DNA from: an uncultured Muribaculaceae bacterium
GTDB lineage: Bacteria; Bacteroidota; Bacteroidia; Bacteroidales; Muribaculaceae
Direction: 5' to 3'
Assembly: GCA_910577585.1 (NCBI GenBank)
Contig: CAJTNN010000004.1
Span: 1 to 64,000, forward strand
DNA: 64,000 bases
The notes below the pieces were generated by a model that saw only the letters and a list, made by a program, of their open reading frames with translations, had not been told where the DNA came from and ran no database searches. How positions within the stretch are numbered: the stretch's first letter is position 1; each line of letters starts with the position of its first letter. Both the position numbers and the translations under genes were made by a program. Shown here one piece after another: positions 1-8,905 of this stretch.

Positions 1-2
1 CT

Positions 3-560
3 TACCTGCGCCGCCTGCGCCTCGCCCTCGCCGACCGCTGGCTACGTGCCGACCGCTGGCTACGCGGCCCCAACCCCCTCACCAAGACCGACATAGTCCT
101 CCAGCTATTAGCCGAAGTCGACCGCGACATCCTCACTCTTCCCCGCCGCTACACCGACTTCGCCCTCCACACCCTCTCCACCTGGATTACCGACCTCCTC
201 CGCCACGGCCGCTTCACCGACCTCCACCACGACCGCTTCGCCGACCTCCAAGAGACCCAACTAACCGAAGCCTACGCCCGCCTCATCCACCTCCTCCCCG
301 CCGACCTCTTCGCCTTCATCCCCCCCGCCGAAGAGCCCCACCAGAAGCGCCGCTGGACCGCCGCCTACCTCCCCACCGAGCCCGCCGCTTTCCCAGCCCC
401 CGCTTCCCCCGTGCCCTCCCTCTCCGCTCCCGCCGCCTCCTCAGCCGCTGCCCGCCTCCAGCGCCGCCGCGCCGCCTTCCTCCGCACTGCCCGCCTCTGC
501 GGCTGCCTACCCCCGGCTGCGAAAGCAAAGCAAGAGAATAGCATCAACTATGTGCGATAA
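3..560 (+). CDS. 3' end of an unknown GC-rich protein (5' partial)
   Basis: Reading frame 3 is open from the left edge of the window to a TAA at 558-560, giving 185 residues with no start inside the window, so the gene begins further left. I do not recognise the protein. The first ~115 residues look like a genuine globular, helix-rich segment (many Asp, Leu, Arg and Tyr). The C-terminal ~65 residues are low-complexity Ala/Pro/Arg/Ser. An 18-bp tandem duplication (30-46 and 48-64) duplicates a DRWLRA-type hexapeptide. Codons end almost exclusively in C or G, unlike the AT-rich gene that starts 25 bp downstream, so the left border of the capsule locus lies here. Function unknown. Confidence 0.55.
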   Translation, partial: YLRRLRLALADRWLRADRWLRGPNPLTKTDIVLQLLAEVDRDILTLPRRYTDFALHTLSTWITDLLRHGRFTDLHHDRFADLQETQLTEAYARLIHLLPADLFAFIPPAEEPHQKRRWTAAYLPTEPAAFPAPASPVPSLSAPAASSAAARLQRRRAAFLRTARLCGCLPPAAKAKQENSINYVR

Positions 561-584
561 ACCAAATGATCTAAGCTGTACACC

Positions 585-2024
585 GTGTCAGAAAGCTTGA
601 AAAATAAGACAGTTAAGGGTACGATGTGGAGTGCAATCGAACGGTTTTCAGTACAAGGGATAACGTTCGTTGTCATGGTTATCATGGCTCGAATACTTAC
701 GCCGGCTGATTATGGTTTGGTGGGTATGCTCACTATCTTCATTGCTATTTCTCAATCGCTGATTGACAGCGGTTTCTCACAAGCTCTGATTCGCAAGCAA
801 GACCGTAATGAGATAGATAACTCTACCGTCTTTTATTTCAATATTGGAGTAGGAATAATCCTGTATCTGATACTCTTTTTCTGTGCCCCATTAATTGCCA
901 GATTCTATCAAGAACCTATCCTTACCCCACTTATGAGGGTAATAGGGCTCAATTTGCTATTAAACTCTCTGGCGGTGGTGCAGCGCGCACTGCTTACAAT
1001 CAACATTGATTTCAAGACTCAAGCTAAGGCAACGTTCATAGGCGCCATAGTGTCTGGCGCAATTGGCATTGCGCTTGCATATTGGGGATTTGGCGTATGG
1101 GCTATTGTTGCGCAGCAACTCAGTTCAGCTGCTGTTGTGACTTGCATATTATGGATTTTATCCAAATGGAAGCCGATACGCGCCTACTCATGGGCATCAT
1201 TTCGGACGCTATTTAATTTTGGGTCAAAACTGCTTGCCTCCGGACTTTTAGATACAGTATACAGGAATCTTTATCTGATAGTTATCGGTAAAGTGTTCCG
1301 TGCCTCTGACTTGGGATACTATACCCGTGCTCAGCAATTCAGCGATTTTGCATCTTCAAATGTGACCGGCATCCTGCAGCGCGTATCCTACCCCGTGCTC
1401 TGCACCATCCAGGACGACGACGCGCGCCTCGCCAACGTCTACCGCCGGCTGCTGCGCATCTCCGCCTTCATCATCTTCCCGCTGATGATGGGGCTCGCCG
1501 CCGTGGCGAAGCCCCTCGTGCTCACATTCCTCACAAGCAAGTGGCTCTTCGCATCGACGCTGCTCGTGCCGCTCTGCTTCGCCGGCATGTGGTATCCGGT
1601 GCACTCCATCAACCTCAACCTCCTGCAGGTCAAAGGGCGCAGCGACCTCTTCCTGCGCCTCGAGATCATCAAGAAAGCCCTGGGGGTGGCCATCATATGC
1701 TGCACCATCCCCCTCGGCCTGCTCTGGATGTGCTGGGGACTGCTCCTCAGCTCAATCATCGCGCTTATAATCAACACCCACTATACAGGTAAACTGATAC
1801 ACCTCGGCTTCCTCGCCCAGATGCGCGACCTCATGGCGACGCTCCTGCTGAGCCTCGCCATGGGCGCCGCCGTCTATCTCACGATCTTCCATCTGCCCCT
1901 GCATCCGGGGCTGCTGCTGGCCATCGGCATCGCCGAGGGGATACTCCTCTATCTGGCCGCCGCGCGCCTCATGCACTTCAGCGAACTGCGCGAGCTGATG
2001 GATATCGTACGACGCAAAAAATAA
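585..2024 (+). CDS. Polysaccharide flippase (Wzx-like, MOP superfamily)
   Basis: A 479-residue integral membrane protein with about 12-14 hydrophobic segments and the N-terminal pattern typical of the WzxC/polysaccharide exporter family (TMWSAIERFSVQG, followed by ARILTPADYGLVGM). Members flip undecaprenyl-linked repeat units across the inner membrane for Wzy-type polymerisation. The start is a GTG at 585, which keeps the conserved N-terminus in frame; no better ATG exists. It is the first gene of the polysaccharide locus and lies 12 bp upstream of the aminotransferase. Oddity: the 5' ~775 bp are AT-rich, like the distal capsule genes, whereas from about 1365 to the stop codon the codon use becomes strongly GC-rich, so the gene looks mosaic. 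Family confident; substrate unknown. Confidence 0.9.
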   Translation: MSESLKNKTVKGTMWSAIERFSVQGITFVVMVIMARILTPADYGLVGMLTIFIAISQSLIDSGFSQALIRKQDRNEIDNSTVFYFNIGVGIILYLILFFCAPLIARFYQEPILTPLMRVIGLNLLLNSLAVVQRALLTINIDFKTQAKATFIGAIVSGAIGIALAYWGFGVWAIVAQQLSSAAVVTCILWILSKWKPIRAYSWASFRTLFNFGSKLLASGLLDTVYRNLYLIVIGKVFRASDLGYYTRAQQFSDFASSNVTGILQRVSYPVLCTIQDDDARLANVYRRLLRISAFIIFPLMMGLAAVAKPLVLTFLTSKWLFASTLLVPLCFAGMWYPVHSINLNLLQVKGRSDLFLRLEIIKKALGVAIICCTIPLGLLWMCWGLLLSSIIALIINTHYTGKLIHLGFLAQMRDLMATLLLSLAMGAAVYLTIFHLPLHPGLLLAIGIAEGILLYLAAARLMHFSELRELMDIVRRKK

Positions 2025-2036
2025 GACGACATTACT

Positions 2037-3149
2037 ATGGACACAGAGAAACTGATAACGGTCACCTCGCCGTTACTCCCCTCACTCGACGACTTCAACG
2101 CTCTCCTCAAAGAGATATGGGACAGCAAGTGGATAACCAACAACGGCCGCTTCCACCAGCAGCTCGAACGTGAGCTGGCCGACTACCTGAAGGTGCCCTA
2201 CCTGAGCCTCTTCACCAACGGCACACTACCCCTCATCACCGCCCTGCAGGCCCTGCGCGTCACAGGCGAGGTAATCACCACCCCCTACAGTTTCGTGGCC
2301 ACCACCCACTCGCTGTGGTGGAACGGCATCAAGCCGGTGTTTGTCGACATCGACCCTGCCAACTGCGGCATCGACCCTGAGAAAATCGAGGCCGCCATCA
2401 CGCCGAAGACCACCGCCATCATGCCCGTACACTGCTACGGCAAGCCCTGCGACACGGCAGCCATCCAGGCCATCGCCGACAAGTATGGCCTGAAGGTGAT
2501 CTACGACGCCGCCCACGCATTCGGCGTGGAGGTCGACGGCGAGTCGATACTCAATGCCGGCGACATCTCCACCCTCTCGTTCCATGCCACGAAGGTCTAC
2601 AACACCATCGAGGGTGGCGCCATGGTGATGCACGACGAGAAGACCAAGCAGCGCATCGACTATCTGAAGAACTTCGGCTTCGCCGGCGAGACCACCGTCG
2701 TGGCCCCCGGCATCAACTCCAAGATGGATGAGATGCGCGCCGCCTACGGTCTGCTCAACCTGCGGCAGGTAGACGCCGCCATCGAGGCGCGCGGACGCGT
2801 GGCGCGCCGCTACCGCGAGGCTCTGCGCGATGTCGAGGGAGTGCGCTTCTTCGACGACATCCCCGGCGTGCGCCACAACTACAGCTACTTCCCCGTATTC
2901 ATCGACGCCGAAAAGTTCGGCAAGACCCGCGACCAGCTCTACTTCGAGATGCGCGACGCCAACGTGCTCGGCCGCCGCTACTTCTACCCCCTCATCAGCG
3001 AGTTCAGCACCTACCGCAATCTCCCCTCCGCCACCCGCGAGAACCTGCCCGAGGCCTACAAGCTCGCCGACAGCGTGATCTGCCTCCCCATGCACCACGC
3101 CCTCACCGACGCCGACATCGACCGCGTACTCAAACACTTCGGAAAATGA
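2037..3149 (+). CDS. DegT/DnrJ/EryC1/StrS family sugar aminotransferase
   Basis: A 370-residue PLP-dependent aminotransferase of the type that converts nucleotide-linked keto sugars to amino sugars. The motif DAAHAFG places the PLP-binding Asp at about residue 157, and SFHATKVYNTIEGG places the Schiff-base Lys at about 186. The substrate-loop motif TNGTLPLITAL lies near residue 60-70, and length is normal for the family. It overlaps the ATP-grasp gene by 4 bp (ATGA), so the two are translationally coupled. Inference: it makes a 4-amino (or 3-amino) deoxysugar that the ATP-grasp enzyme may acylate. The exact nucleotide sugar cannot be read from sequence alone. Confidence 0.92.
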   Translation: MDTEKLITVTSPLLPSLDDFNALLKEIWDSKWITNNGRFHQQLERELADYLKVPYLSLFTNGTLPLITALQALRVTGEVITTPYSFVATTHSLWWNGIKPVFVDIDPANCGIDPEKIEAAITPKTTAIMPVHCYGKPCDTAAIQAIADKYGLKVIYDAAHAFGVEVDGESILNAGDISTLSFHATKVYNTIEGGAMVMHDEKTKQRIDYLKNFGFAGETTVVAPGINSKMDEMRAAYGLLNLRQVDAAIEARGRVARRYREALRDVEGVRFFDDIPGVRHNYSYFPVFIDAEKFGKTRDQLYFEMRDANVLGRRYFYPLISEFSTYRNLPSATRENLPEAYKLADSVICLPMHHALTDADIDRVLKHFGK

Positions 3150-4360
3150 GCCATACATCACAGAAAAAACTCATGCTCCTCGGCGGTCTGCGCTATCTTC
3201 TGCCGGTAATCGAGGCTGCCCACGAGGAGGGGATACACGTGATCACGTGCGACTACATCCCCGGCAATATAGCCCACAAATACTCTGATGAATACCACGA
3301 CGTCAACGTGATGGACAAGGAGGCGGTGCTCGAGCTGGCCCGCCGACTCGGCATCGACGGCATAATGTCGTTTGCCGTTGACCCAGGCGTGGAGACAGCC
3401 GCATATGTGGCCGAGAAGATGGGGCTGCAATTCCAGGGTTCATATGAGAGCGTAAGAATCCTGCAGAACAAGGACCTCTTCCGCAAATTCTTGACTGAGA
3501 ACGGCTTCAATGTGCCCAATGCCAAAGGCTACGACAAGGCGGCAGATACGCTTGCCGACACCGATTTCTTCAACTGGCCCGTGATAGTCAAGCCGGTAGA
3601 CTCGGCCGGCAGCAAGGGAGTTGTGCGTGTTGATGACCCGGCGCGGCTCGAAGAGGCGATAGCCACCGCCCTCTCCGAGGCCCACAATGGCCGCTTCATC
3701 ATCGAGGACTTCCTGGAGAAAGAGGGTCACACCTCCGACAGCGACTCATTCACCATCGACGGACGCCTCGTGTGCTGTTCATTCGCCGACCAGCGTTTCG
3801 ATGAGAATGCGCCGAATCCCTATACACCCTCAGCGTATAGCTGGCCATCAACGATAAAGGCTGAGGCTCAGGAGGAACTGACCGCCGAACTGCAGCGCCT
3901 CGTGACACTTCTCAAACTTCAGACAGGCGTCTACAACATCGAGACTCGCCTCTGCAAGAATGGCAAGGCCTACATCATGGAGGTATCGCCGCGCGGAGGC
4001 GGCAACCGCCTGGCCGAGATGCTGCGCTATGCAGCGGGCACCGACCTTATCCGCAACGCCGTACGCGCCGCCGTCGGACTCCCGGTGGAAGAGATCGGCA
4101 TGCCCGAATATGACGGTCATCTGGCCGAGGTTGTGCTCCACTCAGAGAAGGATGGCACATTTGAGGGCATCGAAATCGCAGCTGATTATCAGCCGCTCAT
4201 AGTAGAAACCGACCTCTGGATCAAGCCGGGCGACACGGTGCACTCCTTCACCGGAGCCAACAACGCCATCGGCACCCTCGTGCTGCGCTTCCCCACGCTA
4301 TCCCAACTCGAGAACGCCCTCGCAAACCCCACAGAATGGTGCAAGGTAATCGTGAAATAA
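3146..4360 (+). CDS. ATP-grasp ligase of the polysaccharide locus
   Basis: A 404-residue ATP-grasp protein. The N-terminal preATP-grasp Rossmann part (LMLLGGLRYLLPVIEAAHEEG, residues ~8-30) is followed by the ATP-grasp core: WPVIVKPVDSAGSKGV near 145-160 (ATP-binding Lys and Gly-rich loop), FIIEDFLE near 185, and metal-binding MEVSPRGGGNRL near 278-290. ATP-grasp enzymes join a carboxylate to an amine through an acyl phosphate. Its 4-bp overlap with a sugar aminotransferase suggests it attaches an amino acid or other carboxylate to the new amino sugar; this is inference. It is the last GC-rich gene before the locus becomes AT-rich. Confidence 0.85.
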   Translation: MSHTSQKKLMLLGGLRYLLPVIEAAHEEGIHVITCDYIPGNIAHKYSDEYHDVNVMDKEAVLELARRLGIDGIMSFAVDPGVETAAYVAEKMGLQFQGSYESVRILQNKDLFRKFLTENGFNVPNAKGYDKAADTLADTDFFNWPVIVKPVDSAGSKGVVRVDDPARLEEAIATALSEAHNGRFIIEDFLEKEGHTSDSDSFTIDGRLVCCSFADQRFDENAPNPYTPSAYSWPSTIKAEAQEELTAELQRLVTLLKLQTGVYNIETRLCKNGKAYIMEVSPRGGGNRLAEMLRYAAGTDLIRNAVRAAVGLPVEEIGMPEYDGHLAEVVLHSEKDGTFEGIEIAADYQPLIVETDLWIKPGDTVHSFTGANNAIGTLVLRFPTLSQLENALANPTEWCKVIVK

Positions 4361-4413
4361 AGACGATTCCAAATAGATAAATTTAGATGGCCCCTTTAAC
4401 CTACATATAGTTG

Positions 4414-4860
4414 ATGAAGGATAGTAGCTATGAAATAAAGATTGAAAAACTTACTCAATTTGAGGTAATAAATCATCTTGAAAAAAGCAGAGAAGATTTT
4501 ACTCAGAGAGAGGACTCGTTTCTTCTCGCTTATTCAGAAAAACTATCTAAATATGCAGACTTTGTCACGATGCGTGATAAGGTTGGAAGATTATTGGGAA
4601 TCATAGCATTTTACTGCAATGTCCTTCCGGACGCCTTTATCTCTCATGTCTGGATTAATAGTGAGCTTCGAGGAAGAGGAATGGCAAATATACTGTTAGA
4701 GAAAGTCGAATGTAAATGTAGATTGCTTGGTCTTAAGCAAATTGCACTTGAAGTTCTAAAATCGAATCATTCAGCGATTCGTGCATATGAAAAACAAGGC
4801 TTTGCTATCTGTGAAGTTCGTCCGGATACATTTTTAATGAAGAAAAACATAAATGTATAA
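4414..4860 (+). CDS. GNAT family N-acetyltransferase
   Basis: A 148-residue GCN5-related acetyltransferase. The acetyl-CoA pyrophosphate-binding signature is seen as ELRGRGMANILLEKVE (about residues 88-104), followed by the usual LEVLKSNHSAIRAYEKQGFAICE segment of motif B. An ATG at 4414 is preferred over the in-frame TTG at 4411. The stop overlaps the next gene by 8 bp. In this context it may acetylate an amino sugar precursor such as the aminotransferase product, but the substrate cannot be deduced. First of the AT-rich block of genes. Confidence 0.85.
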   Translation: MKDSSYEIKIEKLTQFEVINHLEKSREDFTQREDSFLLAYSEKLSKYADFVTMRDKVGRLLGIIAFYCNVLPDAFISHVWINSELRGRGMANILLEKVECKCRLLGLKQIALEVLKSNHSAIRAYEKQGFAICEVRPDTFLMKKNINV

Positions 4861-5893
4861 ATCAAGTATAGAGCAGCAGTTAAACCGCATACAGGAGGCC
4901 CGTAATTCGATTAAGCCTGTGGTTGCAATACGTTGTATAGCATATAATCACGAAAAGTACATACGAGAAGCCTTAGATGGATTCATTAAGCAAAAGACAG
5001 ATTTCCCATTTGTCGCAATCGTGCATGATGATGCATCTACAGATGGCACGGCCGCTATAATTCTAGAATATGCCGAAAAATATCCCGATATCATTCTCCC
5101 CATCATTGAGAATGAAAATCAGTATTCAAAGGGGGAAAATGCATTAGACCGGATAACTTGGGATGCAGTAGAAAGTACTGGAGCTAAATATATAGCGCTC
5201 TGTGAAGGGGATGATTATTGGACTGACTCATTGAAACTTCAAAAACAAGTAGATTTTTTGGAGCATCATGAGGATTATGGGGTCGTGCATACAAACGCTT
5301 ATGAGGTTCACCATGACAATGATTTCAAAAAAATATCTCGTACCCGCAATGTACCGGAAGGAGAAGTCTACAAAAGTTTGCTCAAGGGTAATTTCATTTA
5401 CACGTTAAGTGTTCTTGCTCGAAAGTCTCTATTCGAAAAAATGAAGAACGAGATTTATCCGCTTCCTTGTTATGATCGAATGTTGTGGTTATGTTTTTCA
5501 AGGTACACTAAATTTCATTATATGCCGGAATGTGCTGGAGCCTATAGAATCATTCCAAGTTCAGCGACTCACGGAGATTACGGCCACATGCTGCAATTTA
5601 ATTTGAGAACAGCAGACCTCATTGTAAGATTTCTTAAAAATACTAATGCAAGTAAAGATGAAATTAATCTTTTTCTGGCGGGACGGAATCACAATATCAT
5701 AAAATATAGTTATCTGAGTGGTAATAAAGAAGAGTTAAATAAGGCATTAAAGCTAAACAAGGAGCTGAATAATTTTACATTAGCGGATTACTTCATTTAC
5801 ATCTGTTCAAAATTAAGAGTTCCGGGTAGCCTCATAAAAAACTGTATTCAGATTGAGAAGGTATTGAGAAAAAAACTATCAGTTACTCACTGA
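4853..5893 (+). CDS. Family 2 glycosyltransferase
   Basis: A 346-residue GT-A fold glycosyltransferase. The N-terminal nucleotide-binding region has IRCIAYNHEKYIREALDGF and HDDASTDGT (residues ~25-65), and the DXD-like metal site is seen as CEGDDYW near residue 120. Homologues add one sugar to the lipid-linked repeat unit on the cytoplasmic face. Translationally coupled to the preceding acetyltransferase gene by an 8-bp overlap. Donor and acceptor are not predictable. AT-rich codon use, like its neighbours. Confidence 0.9.
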   Translation: MYKSSIEQQLNRIQEARNSIKPVVAIRCIAYNHEKYIREALDGFIKQKTDFPFVAIVHDDASTDGTAAIILEYAEKYPDIILPIIENENQYSKGENALDRITWDAVESTGAKYIALCEGDDYWTDSLKLQKQVDFLEHHEDYGVVHTNAYEVHHDNDFKKISRTRNVPEGEVYKSLLKGNFIYTLSVLARKSLFEKMKNEIYPLPCYDRMLWLCFSRYTKFHYMPECAGAYRIIPSSATHGDYGHMLQFNLRTADLIVRFLKNTNASKDEINLFLAGRNHNIIKYSYLSGNKEELNKALKLNKELNNFTLADYFIYICSKLRVPGSLIKNCIQIEKVLRKKLSVTH

Positions 5894-5911
5894 TTTTGGC
5901 TGATTAAGCAG

Positions 5912-7153
5912 GTGATAAAGAAATTAACAAAAAATCTTGATGCATATTTGGTATCATTGATATTGAATATCAATGTTGTAAGATTCCTATTGGGGATTGA
6001 TGGCACCAATGCTATGATATTAATGTTATATGTGGTATGCATAATATTCCTATATCGCAGTAATATCAAGAATGTATGCCGTATATATAGAAGCAGTTCT
6101 CAAGTAAGATATAATATAACGTACTGGTGCTTAATGCTGGCTTACTCTTTGGTGACAGCAGCTTTAGTAACTCAAGAATTGGTTATGTTTTTTAAGTTAT
6201 CAGTAACGATATTGATTGCAATACTATGCTTTGGTCTTAGCATTCAAAAGATACGAATAATCTTATTATCATTTCTTTCCCTCAATATCCTGTATGGATT
6301 AATAATACTATTGTATCCAGATAAGGTCTTGGCTAATGATGGCACCTCTCTTACTTATTTAAACCTGACCATTACTTTGGGATTATGCCTTACCCTATCA
6401 TTGGTGGGGGTTGTATTTTACTATTATAATTCGGTTCGTAAAAAACTTATAATAGCCTTAGGTGCATCATTCTTCTTTTTCTTTGCAATCTTTCCTTTCC
6501 CGGCAAGAGGAGTTATGCTGTTCCCTCCGCTGATTGCACTATTGATGGCTTTATTAAATTGCAAAAATCACTTCGCGAAATTCAATGTGATAATTGTGGC
6601 TCTTGTTGTTGCAATCTCAGGTGCGGTAGCTTATTTCGTTAGCAACTCATCAGATTACGCGTTAGCACATATGACCAACCTATTTGAGAACACAGAGGGG
6701 GAAAGTCGTGTAGTCGTATGGGAAGACGCTATTAATACTGTGGTAGATAAGCTGTGGATGTTTTGGGGGGGAGGAATTAATGCTTTTGAGAAATTGAAGG
6801 GGCATTATCCCCATAATATCTTTCTCCATATTTTGGCAGATTTTGGTGTCTTCGGCCTACTCGGTTTTATACCCGTTGTCGTCTTTACATTTAAGCGTTA
6901 TTTTAAAGTCAACAGGAGAAAAACTGCAGTCGATATTCATGAGATAAATTTCATGTGCTTTGCTTCATTTCTATACTATCTACTGACTTTCAGCAAATCC
7001 TTTTCATTGTACGATTCATGTCCGTTCCTTATAATTATTTCTCTCTGTATGTCAATACCATATAGAAGTCTCACATTTGGAAACTCTGTTGATATCACCC
7101 ACATATTACCTAAACAAGATTGCCATAATGAATCTAATCCGTCTTTGCTATAA
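5912..7153 (+). CDS. Wzy-like O-antigen/capsule polymerase
   Basis: A 413-residue membrane protein with about ten hydrophobic segments and a longer hydrophilic loop around residues 245-310 containing YPHNIFLHILADFGVFGLLG, a pattern typical of the O-antigen polymerase/ligase superfamily. GTG start at 5912. Wzy joins repeat units in the periplasm after Wzx flipping. The 3' end overlaps the acyltransferase start by 26 bp. Polymerases are poorly conserved, so the call rests on topology, the PHN motif and locus context; an O-antigen ligase is the alternative. Confidence 0.8.
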   Translation: MIKKLTKNLDAYLVSLILNINVVRFLLGIDGTNAMILMLYVVCIIFLYRSNIKNVCRIYRSSSQVRYNITYWCLMLAYSLVTAALVTQELVMFFKLSVTILIAILCFGLSIQKIRIILLSFLSLNILYGLIILLYPDKVLANDGTSLTYLNLTITLGLCLTLSLVGVVFYYYNSVRKKLIIALGASFFFFFAIFPFPARGVMLFPPLIALLMALLNCKNHFAKFNVIIVALVVAISGAVAYFVSNSSDYALAHMTNLFENTEGESRVVVWEDAINTVVDKLWMFWGGGINAFEKLKGHYPHNIFLHILADFGVFGLLGFIPVVVFTFKRYFKVNRRKTAVDIHEINFMCFASFLYYLLTFSKSFSLYDSCPFLIIISLCMSIPYRSLTFGNSVDITHILPKQDCHNESNPSLL

Positions 7154-7880
7154 CTTTTTCAAGAGGAATTCATATACATGGTATGGAGTTGCGCTTATGA
7201 ATTTCGCTAAAAATATATATGCGCGAGATCCATTCCGAAAGAAACTTAAGATCCATAACCGAGGGTCTATTCTAATCAAGAAATGGGTTGTTGGCCGTAA
7301 TAATGTTTTAAATATTGGCAATAGAGCCTGCTTGAACAAGGTAATCATTAAGATTCAAGGTTCTAACAATAAAATTTACATTGGGGATAATACTTTCATT
7401 GGCAAAAACACAAGACTTTATATATTTGGGAATAATCTTGAGCTTTACATAGGTAAAAACTGCACTATTAATCATGATGATGAATTATTAGTGCAAGAAG
7501 ATAATTCCAAAATCTATATAGGGGATGATTGTATGCTTTCTCATCATATCAATCTTCGCACGAGCGATGCCCACCCTATATATGACGCCGTCACGGGCAA
7601 AAGATCAAATCCAGCAGCAGATATCCGAATTGGTAACCATGTTTGGATTGGTGCAAATGTAATTGTCCAAAAAGGAGTCTCAATTGGTGATGGATGCGTA
7701 ATTGGAACTTATTCGGTGGTGAATCGTAAAATATCTAATCCCTCTATGGCAAATGGCGAAACAGATTCTTTGCCTGTAAATTCATGTATTGCAGGTATCC
7801 CAGCCAAAGTGGTAAAACAAAACATCCGATGGGAGCGGGAGTTCAAGACAAATATTATGGATCAGTTGGTTAATGGGTGA
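7128..7880 (+). CDS. Left-handed beta-helix (hexapeptide repeat) O-acyltransferase
   Basis: About 250 residues from the ATG at 7128, which I prefer to an upstream in-frame TTG at 7077. Hexapeptide repeats are evident at IRIGNHVWIGANVIVQKGVSIGDG (about 170-195), with earlier degenerate turns rich in NNKIYIGDNTFIG, and the C-terminus carries the usual SCIAGIPAKVVK closure. The catalytic His is plausibly in LRTSDAHPIYD. Members of this WcaF/NeuD-like group transfer acetyl or other acyl groups to sugars. The start lies inside the end of the polymerase gene and the stop overlaps the following GT gene by 8 bp. Confidence 0.88.
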   Translation: MNLIRLCYNFFKRNSYTWYGVALMNFAKNIYARDPFRKKLKIHNRGSILIKKWVVGRNNVLNIGNRACLNKVIIKIQGSNNKIYIGDNTFIGKNTRLYIFGNNLELYIGKNCTINHDDELLVQEDNSKIYIGDDCMLSHHINLRTSDAHPIYDAVTGKRSNPAADIRIGNHVWIGANVIVQKGVSIGDGCVIGTYSVVNRKISNPSMANGETDSLPVNSCIAGIPAKVVKQNIRWEREFKTNIMDQLVNG

Positions 7881-8772
7881 AGCAATTATGGCGAATATCA
7901 ATTTCAGTATAATTATTCCTCACAAAAATATACCTGATCTTCTGCTGCGTTGTATTGATTCAATTCCTATTCGTGACGACTTGGAAATTATAGTGGTTGA
8001 TGATAATAGCGATGCTGATAAGCGCAAATTTGAGGAGTGGAAATTTGAATCAAATAGGCATATACAATTCATTACATGTAAGGAATCTCGTGGTGCTGGG
8101 GCGGCCAGAAATATTGGTATAAAACGAGCAAGAGGGGAATGGGTGTTATTTGCTGATAGCGATGATACATATACACAGGAGTTTAATTCATTTCTTGACC
8201 GATATATAGATTCTGATTCTGATGTAATATACTTTAAGTCCAATGTCCTTAACGCAGATGGAAGTGAAGGGAAGCCGACAATGATGAACCTGTATATCGA
8301 TAGGTATCTGAATAATGTCGGGTTATTGGACGATGTAAAGTATGGTGCATGGGAGCCTTGGAATAAGATGATTAAACGAAGTATTATTGAGGATTATAAT
8401 CTTCAATATGAAGAAATACCGTCGTCGAATGATAAGATGTTCTCTCTGCATTTAGGCACTAAGGTGCGGAAAGTAGAAGTATCAGACATGGTAATATACA
8501 ATTATATGCTTCGGTCTGACAGTATCATTCATCGTTCTATAGAGAAGAAATTTCCATACTCCTTTTACAGTTGCCTAAGACAGAACGAACTTTATCATTC
8601 CATAGGGTATAAGCGAATGGTATTTATGCCTTATTCAATCCTAACCGGGCATAGGTACATGACTAAGCAAATGTGGAGGGATTATAAAGATTATTTGAGA
8701 AGAAACAAGACTCATCCCTTGGAGGGATTGTGGCACTATATGATTTTTCATCTGATACTTAGACGGCAGTAG
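7873..8772 (+). CDS. Family 2 glycosyltransferase
   Basis: A 299-residue GT-A enzyme. The N-terminal beta strand FSIIIPHKNIPDLLLRCIDSI is followed by IIVVDDNSDADKR (~residues 35-50), then GAGAARNIGIKRARGEW and the metal-binding FADSDDTY near 95-100. ATG at 7873; a second in-frame ATG at 7888 is possible. It overlaps the acyltransferase gene. Role: addition of one residue to the repeat unit; specificity unknown. A 133-bp AT-rich gap without a gene separates it from the next glycosyltransferase. Confidence 0.9.
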   Translation: MGEAIMANINFSIIIPHKNIPDLLLRCIDSIPIRDDLEIIVVDDNSDADKRKFEEWKFESNRHIQFITCKESRGAGAARNIGIKRARGEWVLFADSDDTYTQEFNSFLDRYIDSDSDVIYFKSNVLNADGSEGKPTMMNLYIDRYLNNVGLLDDVKYGAWEPWNKMIKRSIIEDYNLQYEEIPSSNDKMFSLHLGTKVRKVEVSDMVIYNYMLRSDSIIHRSIEKKFPYSFYSCLRQNELYHSIGYKRMVFMPYSILTGHRYMTKQMWRDYKDYLRRNKTHPLEGLWHYMIFHLILRRQ

Positions 8773-8905
8773 ATTCGACTATGGTAGTCCTACCGCTATT
8801 ACAACAGATCTCTTTTTCAATCTTTCCAAGGGATGGCATAAATAAGAGTTGCCTCTATTAGCTTACGATTTCTTTATAAAACTTAGCAAATTGGATTCGA
8901 CCAAA

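Noticed and set aside
2226..3161. 311-codon minus-strand frame opposite the aminotransferase
   Set aside because: It is antisense to a clearly conserved PLP enzyme. Long antisense frames arise from GC-rich codon use, and the Val/Gly/Ala/Glu composition is not protein-like.
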